Source of the DNA: Heliocidaris erythrogramma
Taxonomy: Eukaryota > Echinodermata > Echinoidea > Camarodonta > Echinometridae
Assembly: GCA_025617745.1 (NCBI GenBank)
Contig: CM046870.1
Span: 7,628,303-7,692,302, forward strand
DNA length: 64,000 nt
Direction: 5' to 3'
Below, piece after piece: positions 47,301-62,300 of the stretch (position 1 is its first letter; the number at the start of each line of letters is the position of its first letter). Both the position numbers and the translations under genes were made by a program. The notes under the pieces are model-generated. The model saw only the letters and a list, made by a program, of their open reading frames with translations. It had not been told where the DNA came from and searched no databases.

Positions 47301-50300
47301 ATTCAATATATTATATCGTTACTGTCTTCACACAGTGACGGATGAGCGCGCAACTAAAAGAAAGTTAGTTTTGAATCAATCGCTTTCAAAGTTTTAAAGC
47401 ATAATTTCAACCGCTTTAATGTATGAAGGGTGAATAAATGCTATATCCTGGGATAGATCATATTAGTTCTATGTTTAATTATTTGCATTTCTTTATGAAT
47501 GAACTTTCAGAAAATACAAGAAAAAAATAAAATACAAATTTCCACCCCAAACTTTTGCGACTTATTGGTCGTTTTGTGGTGGAGGGTCACATATCGTACA
47601 CTAACCGAATTCTGAACTTCAGCTCTGTACACAACAGTACACTGAACCCTAAAACGAGACCTAGACCTAACCTAAAACCCAACTGCAACCCTGTTTAACC
47701 CTGACGCTACATCTCTGACGCAGCCCGGTGCAAATTATGTCGGGGCACCGTCCTGGCACGAGCATTCCGTTCAGGAAAAAAATCCACTGTCGTTGGACTA
47801 GGACAAAACGAACTGAGATGACGGTTGGGTCCACAATAGAGCCTTGTTGGGGCAATCCATGCATTCCCAATGCCTGCACCAAATGCTTTTGGGTCGAACC
47901 GAGTCTCCGCAACTTCTTCGGCGGATATTTAGAAAAACAGTGATTTGAGTCGTTGTCTTCAGAAATTCGATGCACCACTTAGGATGCTAAATTGACCAAA
48001 CACTGCTCGAGTCAAAGTACTTGCAGATACAATTCTTCTCTACATATTGCATCTTTAAACCTTTATATCTAGATTCATCGGCGCCAACGTTTGACTCTTG
48101 TCCCGCGTCGCAGATCGCTTACGCAGATGAGCTAGAGGCTACAGCAGTAGTGTCCTGGGAAGAACCAACTGCATCCGACAATTCTGGCGAAACAGTGATT
48201 CCTGTACAGACACAGGGATATGCGTCTGGTTCAAGATTCAATCAGAACTATCATGTCATTGAGTACACTGCAGCTGACAGTTCTGACATGTCCTCTATTT
48301 GCACTTTTGCCATAACCGTGCAAGGTACTTTCCAAATTCCTTTTCTGTCGATTACAGTTTTGTCGAGCACTGTTTGATGATTGTTCTGTTTTTGTGTTTT
48401 GTTATGTCATTTATTTTTACTCGTATTCTACGTAGGACATGCAGCATAAGTTAATTATTGAGTTTTGAAAAGAATATATATCGCATTTACCCCAGCTAGT
48501 TAGCAGCCTCCTAGTACTTATGTTACACCAGGTGTCATGATTACTGTGGTTGTTATAATTGACAGTGAACTGCTTTTGTCAAATATTCCATTATGAAATG
48601 AAAGTCTCAGCTATGTTCTTCCCCACCAACACAGTGATTATTTGCCGAAGCATTCCGATCTACCCGGGTCTTCTGGTCACCTGTCCCAATGGGAACATCC
48701 GCGGTTCTGTTTGCTCGTTCTCATGTACGACTGGGTATAGTCTTGATGGCGCCGACTCCTTAACATGCGAGAAAGTTGGAAATGTTGGAGAATGGACAGA
48801 CAGTGCACCACAGTGTCAGAGTGAGTGTCCATTGACAAAGCTAGACAGTCTGCCCTCAATATTGGGAATATAATTGAATTTATTTTTCGTCCAAATCTTT
48901 CATGGAAAAAATAAGACGACATGCTCAAGCAGAAATTCTCATAACATTTTGTCAGTTTTCCCATATAAGCAATTAATTACATAATTAATTACACGAAATC
49001 TTTGAGAAGGAGCGGCATTTATATTGATATTTGGTAGAGCACACAGTGCAAATAAAGAAAGTTCACTGGCTTGGCCTCCTGCATGTGGAAATGTCTTCGG
49101 CTGTCTTTCAAAATGAAATACTTTCGTATCGCAAACTCACTAATAATATTTTTTAAAATAGTGCTTACAGTTGTTTTTTTCTAGCATTTTGCTTTCTTCT
49201 TCAGAAATTTCAACCTAGAAATAATGGGCAATCGCTTAGACTGTGGGTACATGTTAACATGTAAAAAACACTTAATTGGAGTCTCTATAGGTCAGGTGTA
49301 CACGTTGGCAGCTGATATCTCAAAGTTTACGATAGGTTTATACTATAGCCCATCTCAAGCTTCCGTATATTGAAAATGAAAAAAAAGCAGTTTGTGCGCC
49401 AAGGCGTGAGTATATATATTCAAAGGTTTTTCTCCCGGCTCACTTTCCAACTTGGCTGCAGAGAGTGATTTAACATATTGCTGCTGAATATAAGAAAATT
49501 AAGTTTATTAAATATTCACAGTTTCTTTAACTGAAGAGAAACATTAGCTATCTAGCCCTTGAAAGAGAAGATGCAAATGCTTCTTCTTCCTGCCAGCAAT
49601 AGCTTTATTTGAATGTCTGAAGATGCAAATGAGAGCTTAGCAAAAGAAATCGCGTGGCTTTTGCTATCTTCTTTAGAGATACGACTCAATACGCTAATCG
49701 AATTAGATGTCAGTAGTTTATAATCCTAAAATTAGTTTACGTCATTATTTCAGTTTTGGAATGCCCATCAGTTGAAGCGCCAGAAAATGGAGATTATGTT
49801 GGCGGCCAACCATGTCAACGGAGTTACGGATCGTCGTGTTACTTCATGTGCAATGCGGGTTATTTCATCGATAACAATGTCTTGAGATGCGAAGCACAAC
49901 CCGGAAGTGAAGAAGCATTGTGGGTTGGTACTCCACCTACTTGCACAGGTACATATATCAGGGTTTTCTTCTTCTTCTTCTTCTTCATTGAAAGTCAAAT
50001 TAATATCAACACTTTACTGCCGGGTTGATCAAAACATTTTAGTGCATAGTTCAGGTTTTCAATCCGATAACAATGACATACGATAATCCTTTACGAAGGT
50101 GAATTGTATTGGGCATCCTTCAACAGGTTCAATAAAATAATATGTGATCAAACTTGTCGTATGTTTATTTTGCCGTTAGGCCTACTTGTTCCTCACTAAC
50201 TTTTTTCACTCCATAAGAAATGTATGCTGCTGTATCGTTTAGCTTTAACCAAATGTATATTTTTACTTGATTTAAAATTGTACCACTTTTTTTTTAACTT

Positions 50301-53300
50301 TATTCTTTTAATACTGATATCAGTTGAGACTTGTGAAGTGCCTCCTCTGGACGACGGAATGCACTACGTCATTAATTCAACTTGCGCAGAGCAGAGTGAA
50401 TTGGAGCTCGGAGAGGAGTGCGAGTTCGAATGTGGCTTTGGCTACAACCTGTACGGAAAAGAGATCTTGACTTGCGGGATAAATGGGGAGTGGCAACAGC
50501 AGGCACCTGTTTGTGAAAGTAATTATGTGTATCTTGCTTAAAAAGATGAAACGCATCCCAATTGAAGCTTTTAAATTGAATGTTAGGAACATTAATTTAG
50601 CATATTCCTATTCCAACTTAAGCTGCTCATCCATTATTTTAAGTCGTTACACTTTATATATCTTCAGTTACGTAGCATGGGTCCAGTCACTGCATGGGGA
50701 ACTGTCCTTTACTGGGTGGATGAAACACAACTTTTAAAAGACCACCGATTTCGGAAAGGGTGTGGGAGGATCATACCTTTTTCTTTTTCGTGTTCTTTTT
50801 CCCCCTCTCTCTTTTTTCTTTCCCTCGTTCTCTATTTTCTGTTGCGTTTTTTCGATTGTGGGCAGATGCCTTATTCTTTGCAACACTTGGTTCAGTCGCA
50901 GCTGGCCGATCGGTGACAAAAATTCTACAACATTTATTTTCAGTTGTGACATGCATCAACAGTGATATACCCACTCCTCTGCACGGTATAAAGAGCGGAT
51001 GCCCAAATGAGTACGAGAACTATGGAACGATCTGTACATTGACATGTGATGTCGGCTATCTCCCTTCTGGGTCGGTCTATCGAACGTGCTTGGATGATGG
51101 AGATGGCAACGGTGTATGGAATGGCGGACCCGTGTCATGTACAGGTGAAAACTTACTGGAATAGCCAGTAGGGTAGATTTTACACTAGCAATAATTGAAC
51201 ATGTGCAAAAGTTGGTAAAACTAGCCGTCAGTGGCGGTAAAACTTATACCTCTGTCGCCCCCCCCCCCCTCTCTCTCTGTTACAGTAGCTCTCATTCTCT
51301 ATATTGTTTTCCATCTCTGTTGTTCTATTTTTTGTTCTAAAAAAATCTATTTAAACTGTCAACTATCGAATTCTTGATTCTTTTACGAAGTATAATGTTA
51401 TCTTATATTATCTTATATTGTTGAAATGTAATTTTTTACTGATTTGACCATTTTGTCTTGTGTATTGGAATAATGTTGATGTGATGAACTGATATTATCA
51501 TGTTTATGGAGGTTTAGTACTGTAAAAGGGGAAATGTAAATCACAAAGAAGACCACTGAATGATCGTGACGAAAATTGGTGTATATATATATTTTTTATA
51601 CTAACTACCAGTTGTTCAGTGTGACCCTCTCGAGGTACCCACGAATGGGTATATCGAGTCCTGCCGCTTAGACGGAGAGCATACGGATACCTCTATGAAG
51701 CAAGACTATGGAACCACTTGTAACGTCCTGTGTAACTCGGGTTATACAGCTCAGGGTGCAACATCGAGACGTTGTCTGGCTAGCGGTGAATGGGATGGCA
51801 TTGCTCAAGGCTGCATTGGTAAGGGTGGATTTCAAGAAAAGTTTTTTCTTGATATCTGTATAGGAATGGTGTTTGATGTGAGTTCTTTCGGAGGATATTA
51901 GTAATTAGTATTAGTACTACCTTTTTTTTCTCCTCCCTCACTCTACCTTTGCTGGGGAAAAAAACGTTCGAGGTGTAGACGAGGTTTCTTTTATAGTAAA
52001 GCGTAATGCCTTATCGTTAGACATACTTTAAAGAACTGTACATCAAGGAATTGTAAATTACATTAGGATCATTATCCTAATTATCATTAAGACAAAAAAT
52101 AACATTTTCCAAGATGTGTTCAATACAATACGCCGATGAACAAATTCAATTATTAGGATTATAGATGTATAGGCCCTATCGTATAATATATACAGTGCTA
52201 TGCTGAAGCTCTTTGCGGATTTGATGTGAGTTTTTTCCTGCTCATACCTCATCTTGAAAGAAATTTTAAAATTTTAAAGAAAACATTTTCTTTTGAAAGC
52301 ATTTTTAATGATGGGCATGTTTAAATGCCTATCCTTTTTTAAAGGTTACCTATCACACAAAAATATTTTGCTCTGTATATTAGAGGTTCCATGTCGTTAT
52401 AGTATATTCAAAATATGGACTTCAGATATTACTTCTAAAAAGAGATAATGCAAGTTTAATTACATTCTCTGTAAGCGTAAAGCGACTCGTAAGTAGACTA
52501 CTTGACGCTCCCGTACGCGCTCGCCAAGATAACGGCTCGCGCGGCACCTTCATGTTATCCTTTATTTCCTAATTCATACTCCTAAACTGTTGAACTACAG
52601 AATGCCAGCTAGATTTCTTTGAGGTTGATTTGATTCTTTCTAGCTTTTCACAAATTATTTTTCAGTGATTGGTACATTTTAAATTAATAAATAATTATTT
52701 TAAATTGTTCTTATAAATTCTAGCATTGATCAGTGATGCAGTTATCGCATAACGTCGAAATACAGTCTTGAATGAATATTTTCTTTATGATGCTCATTTT
52801 GTTTTATCATCGTACAGATGTTACACCTCCCATACTACATTGTCCAACTGAACGGGTTATATTTGCTCTGGCGGGTCAATCTAAAGCTGAGCTACACTGG
52901 GAAGACTGGGAACCTGTTAAGGTGATGATCTTATAGCCGATTAACTAGTACTAGGTTGATGTCAAATTCACACTTTTGATGAGTACAGAGATCATTGCAG
53001 ATTAGAAGCATGGGGAACTAGCAGAGCGAAAAGGACACATGGCACATGTTCCAACTGCAATTGCTCCTTGGTCGATACCCTAAAATAAACCGAATTCTGA
53101 ACTTCAACCCTAAAATCTAGAACTCTAACCCTATCCTTAACCCTAACCTAAAACACAAATGCAATCCTAACCCTATCTTTGAAGAAATAAAACCAGGAAC
53201 AAGAGCCTGGGCTGATGTCGGAGCACCAAAATTATTTATAAACACAGTTATATCATTACGATTACAATACTTGTCCTCGGAAATAAAGCAATACAAGACT

Positions 53301-56300
53301 GTGTGGGTGTGTGTGTGTGTGTGTTTGCTTGTCCGTTAATATTTTTGTGGGTGTGTTTTACTTCTCGAAATATGCGATCGAAATGTTAAGACATTACCCC
53401 CAAAAAAGAATTCCATGTGTTTTCAATAATTAGGCAACTGATGGCAGTATTGAAATAACGGCTACTGTGGCGTCAATAGACTTTGAGCCAGTCTCTGGAA
53501 ACAACCGACCTGCTTTCTTCGAAGAAGGATCGCACACAATTTCCTATCGTGCGACTGATGCGGCTGGCTTCACGGCTACATGTTCTTTTGAAGTAGAGGT
53601 CAAAGGTAAATTTCTCAATGGTCCTGGCATTACTGCAGGATATCAATGACAAAATATTTACTCGGGTTAACCCTCATTAGATGTTACGTCTGCATGCAAT
53701 ATGCTATTTATTGCTTGGTTTATATATTCACACAGAAAACAGATACACAGGGAGTAAACATTTGTTGCTATCTATATCCGCCTAAAGAGTTGAAATGATT
53801 TTATAAGATTGCATTGATATTGTTTTTTTTACACTTTTAGAAAGTACGAGGATAAAGATCCCATCCTAACAAACGGCTTCAGGTGATTTTACCAGTAGTA
53901 TAAAATAATAAGCGTACTGTATCCCATTTTTGTTTTTGTTTAAAGTTACTCGCTGTAACCCTCTTTACGCACCCTCTCATGGTGACGTCACACTGAACAT
54001 GGGTCAAGGGTCGTGCGAAGGTGGCGCAGTTTTTGGATCTAGCTGCCTGATCACTTGTGACACGGGATATATCATATCAGACGGCAATGTTACAACTGAG
54101 CGATATTGCTTACGAATGTCTGACACAAGCACGGTAGGGTACTGGAACGGAACACATCCAGAATGTGATGGTAAATATACAAAGTAATACATAATATGTA
54201 TACAAGGAAATGTGGGATCATTCATTTTTATTTTGCACCCGATTATACAATTTGTAACATCATGCAATCGTACTACGTTGAAACGTATACCGCGTTCGTC
54301 CAGTTTGAAATATTTTTTATCATATATGTAAAGAAAAGTGAATAAAAATGAAATGCCTTTTAAAAAGGGGAATTTTTAGAAATTTTTAACTATAATATTT
54401 AGTGGCAAAAAAACAAAGCACATCAAATACCTCTTTTTCAGTTACGTGACTTGCATAACTAATATACTATTTGCACTATTCCATTTATGTTACATTCAAG
54501 CGGTGACATGCACAGTACCCGATATCGTTAATGGTCACGTAACGGGCTGTCCACCACGAGAAGCACTGTATGGTGACCAGTGTGAATTTTCTTGCGATGA
54601 CGGCTATCGATCAAGTACTACGGAGAAGGTCGTCATGAGGTCATGCCAAGCCAATGCAACCTGGAGTGACACGGAACCGCTATGTGACAGTAATTTTTAA
54701 AAACTTAGGCTCGTTTTGCTTCCATAGATGTAAGGGCGCCATCGTCTTGCTAGAAATCCTTCCCAACAAATAAATGGATGTTGCCTTAAATTTATATATT
54801 TTGAGACTTCCTATCACTGGGGGTAAATGGACCTTGGCGTCAAGAGGGGCAAAACCTCCGATGAAATGGTGAGGGGAGGGGGGGGGGGGGGTTATCAGAT
54901 TTTATAGGGTCCAGTTTTCCTCCATAATTCTCTGACAAGCCAAAAACAAAACAAAAAAATCTGCCACGGATGAAGAGGACCTTTTACAGAGAATTTTTCA
55001 TGAACCCAATAACTTTTTTTTGTTGGTCAAATGTTGTCAGGGGGCAGTCTGCCCCCCCCCCCCGCCCCCTTGGGTACACTAGTAGTGCCTCCCATGCCTG
55101 CATGGTCTGAATATGAATGTCAGAGAAAATACTAACCAACCGTTTTATTATATCACTCCATATACTTACATGCTATAGCATGTATTGATGTATGCATGTT
55201 TTTCGTTTAGTTAAAGACAGTGTTTGAGTAATAAGGCGCATAATTTGAGCCACATTAGAGGCGGTGTGAGTAATTTATTTCACTTCTTTCTTTTTTCAGT
55301 CATCGTGACATGTCCTGCAAGTATCAGCCTGAAGTACGGAAGTGTTACCCCTGACATCTGTACCATGCATGACCCGGTGCCCTTTGACACTGAATGTAAC
55401 TTCCAGTGTGAGAGTGGGTTCCGTATGTATGGACCTTATTCCAAAATATGCACGTCAGATGGAACTTGGAATGATCAAAGACATGTCGGATGCGAGGGTA
55501 AGTATTGTGAGATCTATATAAAAGATGGATTACTAGTATTGTTAAAGATAGCCAAAAGCATTCGATTTGCAGGCTGGTATTAACCCACGACAGCACATTC
55601 TTGCAGAGCGAGCGATTATTTTGAGCAGTATAACCTTGTTAAACTAATTCTTCGTTGTCTGTGCATATACAATCCAACATCCCACCTTCCCCTTCACACA
55701 ATTCTGGTAGTGGTGGTAGTAGGTCTAGCCAGTGACAGTAGGGAGTATTATAAAATTCGCTTTTGTTGTTTTTTGTACTGCATACAGAGTACATAAAACA
55801 CATACTCATCAAATATACAATAAATATTGGATAACCAAATTCCTGAGTCTGTTACCTAAGGAGAATAGAGAAGGAGAGGCAGCAAGTTATAATCATCATG
55901 ACAGTAATAATATTGTATCACGCCATAATTGATTAATCAGCCAGATACTGGGAGATTTTATTTTATTTTGAATTTTTAAAAACAGTTACGCGCATTATAC
56001 ACGAATGCAGTGAAATTTGTAGGAGTCGAAAGAGATTACACTACTCGTTGAGTTTCAAGAATTAGAAGGAAATATGATCGCACTGTAATAAGTGTACATG
56101 GATAGATACTTGAAAATGTAACTGTGTAAGGTCCTACTTATTACTAAGACATTTTAATGTGTTTTTACTATGATCGCAGATGTGCAGGCTCCTGTATTCG
56201 ACGATACATGCCCAATGTATGTTTTCGAAAACGCCGAGAGAAAAAGAACGTACGCAACTGTGTTGTATGACGACATTACAGCCACTGATAATTCTGGAAA

Positions 56301-59300
56301 TGTTACGGTTATCAAGTAAGATAGAGTACATTACGACCGGGGGGGGGAGGGGGATGCACTCGACCCCAAAAGTGGTAGGTATGTGGCGCTAGCACTGAGA
56401 CAAAAAAGGGGGCTTCGGAACGAGCGTATCATGAAAAGGATGGTATTCGGAACTACTAACATTTTGTAGTCTTTGGAACTGGATTACAATAAAAATATGA
56501 TGCTGGTTGTCATTGAAATATAAGGAGCATAGGAACTTCCTTCGAAAAGGGTCGGGCGGGCCAGAACGACCGGAACAACGGAATGCAAAATAACGGTGCT
56601 TTGGAACGCTTTTTTTCATTATTTTTCTCATTAAGAAAAAAAATGGTATGCTTTGGAACGGAAATTTCAGTGTAAAAATGGGGCTTTTCTCTGCGGCACA
56701 TACCCACCGCACACTATATACTGAGTGCCCCCCCCCCCCCCCACCCCCTGGGCATTACGATTGGAATGATTTAAATATCAATTAATATTTTACGTATTAT
56801 TCCTGGGTTTACAATTTGATACTACACTTGCTGCAGTAAATGCTTCCTTTCACATTTGCAGAAATGGGAGAATCATGATTGGAATTAAAGGTACCCTTAA
56901 AAAGTGTCTGGCTAATGCTCTGTTACAGTGTTAATGGACCCATAAATGTAACACAAGTACAATCTGTATATTGCCGGCATTTTCTGCAAATGTGAGTCCA
57001 GTATTCCTGTTCAATTTTTCTGCACATTCGCTTTCGGTGCCCCCTCCAGTATCCCAACATGGAAAACTATTGAGCATAATCAGGTGGTTTAAGAGGGAAA
57101 GTTCAAGTTGATTATGCCCTATAGTTTACCCTGTCCGGAATAGTAAACAAAATCATTGAAAGTATCATTTAACTTAAAGTTCAGGCATACCGTAGTTAAC
57201 GTAGTCGATGTCAATTCTGTTTACTGTTTCGACCAACTCCGTTATGTATGGGACACAACTGGTATTTATCTTGGCTTTGCCCAGGAAACAAATAACTAGA
57301 AGGGTATCTTTTTGGTCTTATATTAATTCATTTGCATATTCAGGTTCTTCATTACGCAGGACCCGCCTTTATATATTTCTTTACCCAAACTTTTGATCCA
57401 TCATAACTAAAACTACCCTCTCCCTCTACCTATATTATTTTCTTTTCAGCGCATAGAGACCACTGTGGTGAGAAGCGCTTAATAAGAATTCAATATAATC
57501 ATTATTTTAATAGTAAACGAAGAAGCTTGACTGGGGAGGAATTTTTAATTTGTAAACAAATCTTTAGGCATTTTACTCCCAGTTTTTCATTACAGATCGA
57601 GCATACGATCTTTAACACTGGGAGTAAAATGCCTAAAGATTTGTTTACAAATTAATAATCATTATTATTATTATATAAACGAATATTATGGCAAATTGAG
57701 CATGAATGATAGCCAGCCACACGCGGTGTATTTGCTGACAGAATATCACATAATTATGAAGTCGAAGTCGAACATTGACCCCCTCCCTCGCACATTTTAT
57801 TCAGTTACTCTAATGAAAACCCCTTTCAGATAGTTCTTGTGAGTTTTCACACACACACACACACACGCATTGATTTGTGGGGAACTTTATTGTTTTCTCT
57901 TATTGTATTTTGTACCCCGCAAGCACTTCTCCTATTGTGTTTTGTACCCCACGATCATGACGGAATAAAGACCATCATTGTGCTCTATTGTTCTCTGTAC
58001 CTCACAACTGAATCTATGTAAACCCACACGCACCCACACACACACACTCTCTCTCTCTCCCTCTCATTCTTCTTCTTCTCTCTTATGTCACCCACATCAG
58101 TCAAAATTGGCAGTTACTGAGGTAGGTGACCAGGTCTGGGTTGTCTACCTCTGTGAGTGGGCATGGGGGTCTCCTCACAGGACACTCATTGATAACATGT
58201 ACATGGGAAACTCTCTCTCTGTCATTTATGTAGAGTTATCGACCATGCAGGGCCCGGGAGTAATTTTAGTGAAGGTTCCACGACAATTCCCTACATCGCG
58301 ACAGACCTGTCTGGAAATTCAGAGAAATGTGAAGTTATTGTGACAGTCCAAGGTAATTGTGATGTCATTACACAAGTCAGAATAAACACGATAAAAACCT
58401 TTAGAAATGTGCGAACATTATAATGGTGTATTACATAATCCGAACCTGATTTCTATGGGCAGTACAATAGGCCTTTGAAATTGCCCTTGAGTTTATTTTT
58501 CATAAGTAGTTCTTATCGTGTTAATAGGTACGTTCACACGTAGAGCGATAGCATCGATGCTATCGAGGTGTCGATGCTATTTTGGTGAAGACCAGATAGT
58601 GTCGAGACCAAACGCTGTCTGAACGCAGATAGTCACGAGATAGAAGCGAGTTTCCAAACTATTCTTGCAGCGAGTTTAGCAGGAGTAAATCTCAGGATCC
58701 AGCGACATAGCATCGACGCTTTGCGGTAGACCACCCACCGCGCTTGTGACTATTTGTAATGTGAGCGCAATCGCTGCTATCTTCACTCGCTGCTATTGTA
58801 ATTCTGTCTGTTTCATGTGGTGCTATAATATAATGCAATGTATATGTATTCATGTGATGTACCCTCTTCCCTACTTTTTTTTATTATCATTCTGTATGTT
58901 TCATCTGGTACTGTAATGTAATATGATGTATATAGGGGTAAGTAGGCTAATGTGTATACTGTGTGGTAAGGAAGGGGGTTGTTTGTTTGTTTTTTGGGGG
59001 GGTTCCTTCTTTTTATCTTTTTCTTTTTTATATATGACCAGGCACCACAAAACCACCCAAAAGTCGCACTGTGTGATTTTCAGTTAGAGCTCAATCAATG
59101 TGTTTTGGTTGGCATGCATGGTCAAATTTTAGTTCTGGGTATTTCCTGAAAGAGTATACTTTTTTCTAAGTAATCTAAAATGTGGAGGCACCAAACAATC
59201 TAGAAGTGGTATTTTTGACAGCTTTTTATCAGACTTATGTGTGTCTTCTCGGGATTTTGTTGTATTTCCCGGAGTAAGTTCTTGCATTGATACTTGTGCA

Positions 59301-62300
59301 CTATGATAAACAGGATATGTCTATGTAGTATGCCAAGTTTTAGGACAATCTGATAATCCCTTCATAGAAATTTTCATTGAGTTCTAATCCTCCATTTGTC
59401 ACCTTAGCGCAACACTTTGCAAGTCAGAGTGCTTCAATAGACTGCAAACTTTAAACCCTTATTAAGAAGTAACATTATGAGGGACTATGCATTCTTCTCT
59501 TTGTACATTGAGTTATGAACATCCAATGAGTTATATATGATTTTAAAGCTGAGAATCTGCTCTTTCAGAATCAGACCTTAACTAAAGTATGATGTGGTCT
59601 TTAGATATTGATTTACGTGTGCTTACCAGAGAATATAGTGTGCATGCGTGTGTTTTATTTTGGCATAAGATTGGAGTTCAGTGAATTTTGACATGTACAA
59701 GGTTTATTTAAAATTAAGTATTATAACACATGTATTTGCTACTTGATTGTATTATCGATATTACAAATGAATTGTTATTGTGTTATTATGTTGATTTATG
59801 AAGACAAATAAAATATTATTCAAAACAAAAACTTCGCATCATATGACCCATGTACACAAACTTCCGCGCGTTTGACCATGCATACCAATTATACTCGGGT
59901 CACTCTGTGTGGCGCAGTAATTATTGTTTTGGCAGCGGGTGAGCGATGAATAGTCACGAGTGGGTGATAGAAGCAAGTCGATCACGGCCTGTCTGAACGT
60001 ACTGGAAATATTTTTGAAACTTACATAGCATCGATGCTATGTACTACGTGTGAACATAACTAATAATACATTTTTAACTTATTTTGCTTTTTAGTTGAAC
60101 TATATTTCCATATTTCACATACAATGTCAAGTATTGTTCATGTGAATGGTAAACAAGTTCAGAAACTAAAATATATTGTTCAAAACGACATTATTATATC
60201 ACACACATTCTGAATATTGAATACAAGATTGCTGTACTTCGTGCTATTTCAATGTTGATTTCCGATATAAATTCATTCTTTTAGTACCGAGCTACACGTA
60301 ATTCTTAAATCATATCATCATGAATACAGGAGCAATTTCAAATGAATTCCATGAGATTGTACCTCTCTATGTAATGGTGCTCTTCTTAACATTTCCAAAT
60401 AAAAAATCCTGATTTTCATCACGGTGGTTATTTCTTTAAAGTTGAAGTACTTTTGATAATGATGTTGATTTTGACCAGTTTTCCGATGTCCCAGACTGCA
60501 AGCGCCATCAAGCGGTTCAATAGCAAACTGTAACGATCCTGTGTATGGCGCCGAGTGCACCTTCAGTTGTAACAAGGGGTTACGAGTTGATCGGTCCAAC
60601 ATCACGGGAGTGTGTTCTCCCGAGTGGACAGGCTCCCGCTTCATGGGACAGTACCCAACCTACATGCCAAGGTATATATTGATAGGTTCATCAAGAATTT
60701 ATATGTGTTGCTGTAAATGTAAAATATGAAGCCAGCAAGCCACTGTCATATATATTGATGCCATATAATGATGACTCCGGATTTTATCTTGAAACTTGAG
60801 ATGTAGATCACTCTACGTCCCCGTCGCATACTTGTTAATTCACAGTGCGCTTACGGCGATCAACTGCATCACAACGGCGTCCTCATTTCGTCTTGGCAGT
60901 TTAGTTTTGGTTACGTGAAAAATGCTGAGACAAAATATTTACAAAACACTATGCTAACAACACAATCAGAATATAGGTGATGCTTAAGAATTCCTTGACT
61001 GGATTTACCCCTGTCGCAACAGTTGCCCTGACATGTCCGTAAACACTCCAAGATGTTTCCCCGGAATTTTAGACGCAAAATGGTGAATGGTGATGTGACA
61101 GCGGCCTCCACGCCTTGTCTCTGTTTCCATTTCTTTGTGAATATTCCTCTTGGAAGAAACTTAATATACATTTTCATTGATAAGTCATACCTCCCTTCTT
61201 TCGTCTTACTTCTTTTCGTCTCCAATTCTATATTAACTTTCTAACCTCCGATCAGTCAAAACTTGCGAAGCTTTACCCACTTCGCCCCTTGTCATAAAGT
61301 CCGGCTGCACTGCCGTGCCACCAGACACCGAACCCTACGGTACTCTCTGCTCCTTCTACTGTCCGCACGGCTATGGCGGCCTTGGGGAAAGCCAGAAGAG
61401 ATGTCAGGCTGATGGAACTTGGAGTAGCACAAACTTCACTTGTGAACGTAAGGACTTATCAAGTTTTTATGTTTCACAGATGACTTGAATATTATTTCTG
61501 AAAACATGACTATATCCCAAATGTTCTCGATGTCGGTAATGAAATGAGAGGGAGAGGGAGAAAAGCCGCCAAATGACGACCGATATGGGGGTATCATCAC
61601 CTTCTAGCGTTCCTTTTTCTCAAACAGTTATCTATTGAGGATTGTCCTAGGAGTACTTTTCCGCACAGCATACATATACATGTATGTCAAGTGTGATAGT
61701 CTGTAGTTGTCCTACATTCTAAAAAAAAAGTCTAGTCATTTTTTTACCAGATTGCCTGGTCACATTTTCTAAATCAGATTCTAGTAATTTTGAATAAGTT
61801 TCTGTTCATTTTTACGAGGATTCTGTTCTCTTCAAACCCGACGGTGGTAGTTTTGACTAAACTGGTGCAGGTGCCCATGGGACTAGCTTTTCTCGTCAAA
61901 TCTTTGACCAGATTGTTTTCAGAGTGTAAGATCAAACATGACAAATGGGAAAGTCTGATGAGGCATAGTATGAAAGAAGCCTCATCACCAAATCATCTCC
62001 AACACCTTACATAGACCAACATTCTCTTCGATTGGTTTTGTGCTTTCCTAATTCTTGATTACTGTTTCTTCCAGCTACGAGATGCGAACCACTGAGTCTC
62101 TCAGATCGAATGCATGTCACTCCACCAGAATGCACACACGAGCCTGCTTTTGGAGAGACATGTCTGATAGAGTGTGATGGAATAGGCTACGCTATGGATC
62201 CTCAAGACTTTTCTTACACCTCATGCCTCGGGAATGGACAGTGGTCACGTGACATATCCCAGGCAACCTGCAAAGGTATGGTTATCGTGTGTGTAATTGG

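Larger units (their letters stand above)
41394..48072 (+). other. Plus gene intron 6
   Basis: 6.7 kb filled with repeats: SINE copies, microsatellites, a Harbinger MITE, tandem repeats, a TTAA foldback element, a Penelope fossil and tRNA-derived dimers. Unassigned parts are 42290-42680, 43020-43680 (AT-rich), a GC-rich patch at 43780-43930, and 47350-48070. Confidence 0.65.

Noticed and set aside
46842-47345. Short frames reading RPGFEPGTLD-type peptides
   Set aside because: Translation of tRNA-like T-arm sequence in SINEs, a well-known artefact.
61954-61980. CTGATGA...GAAAG resembling a hammerhead ribozyme core
   Set aside because: The bases between the core words cannot form stem II, and stems I and III are not evident.
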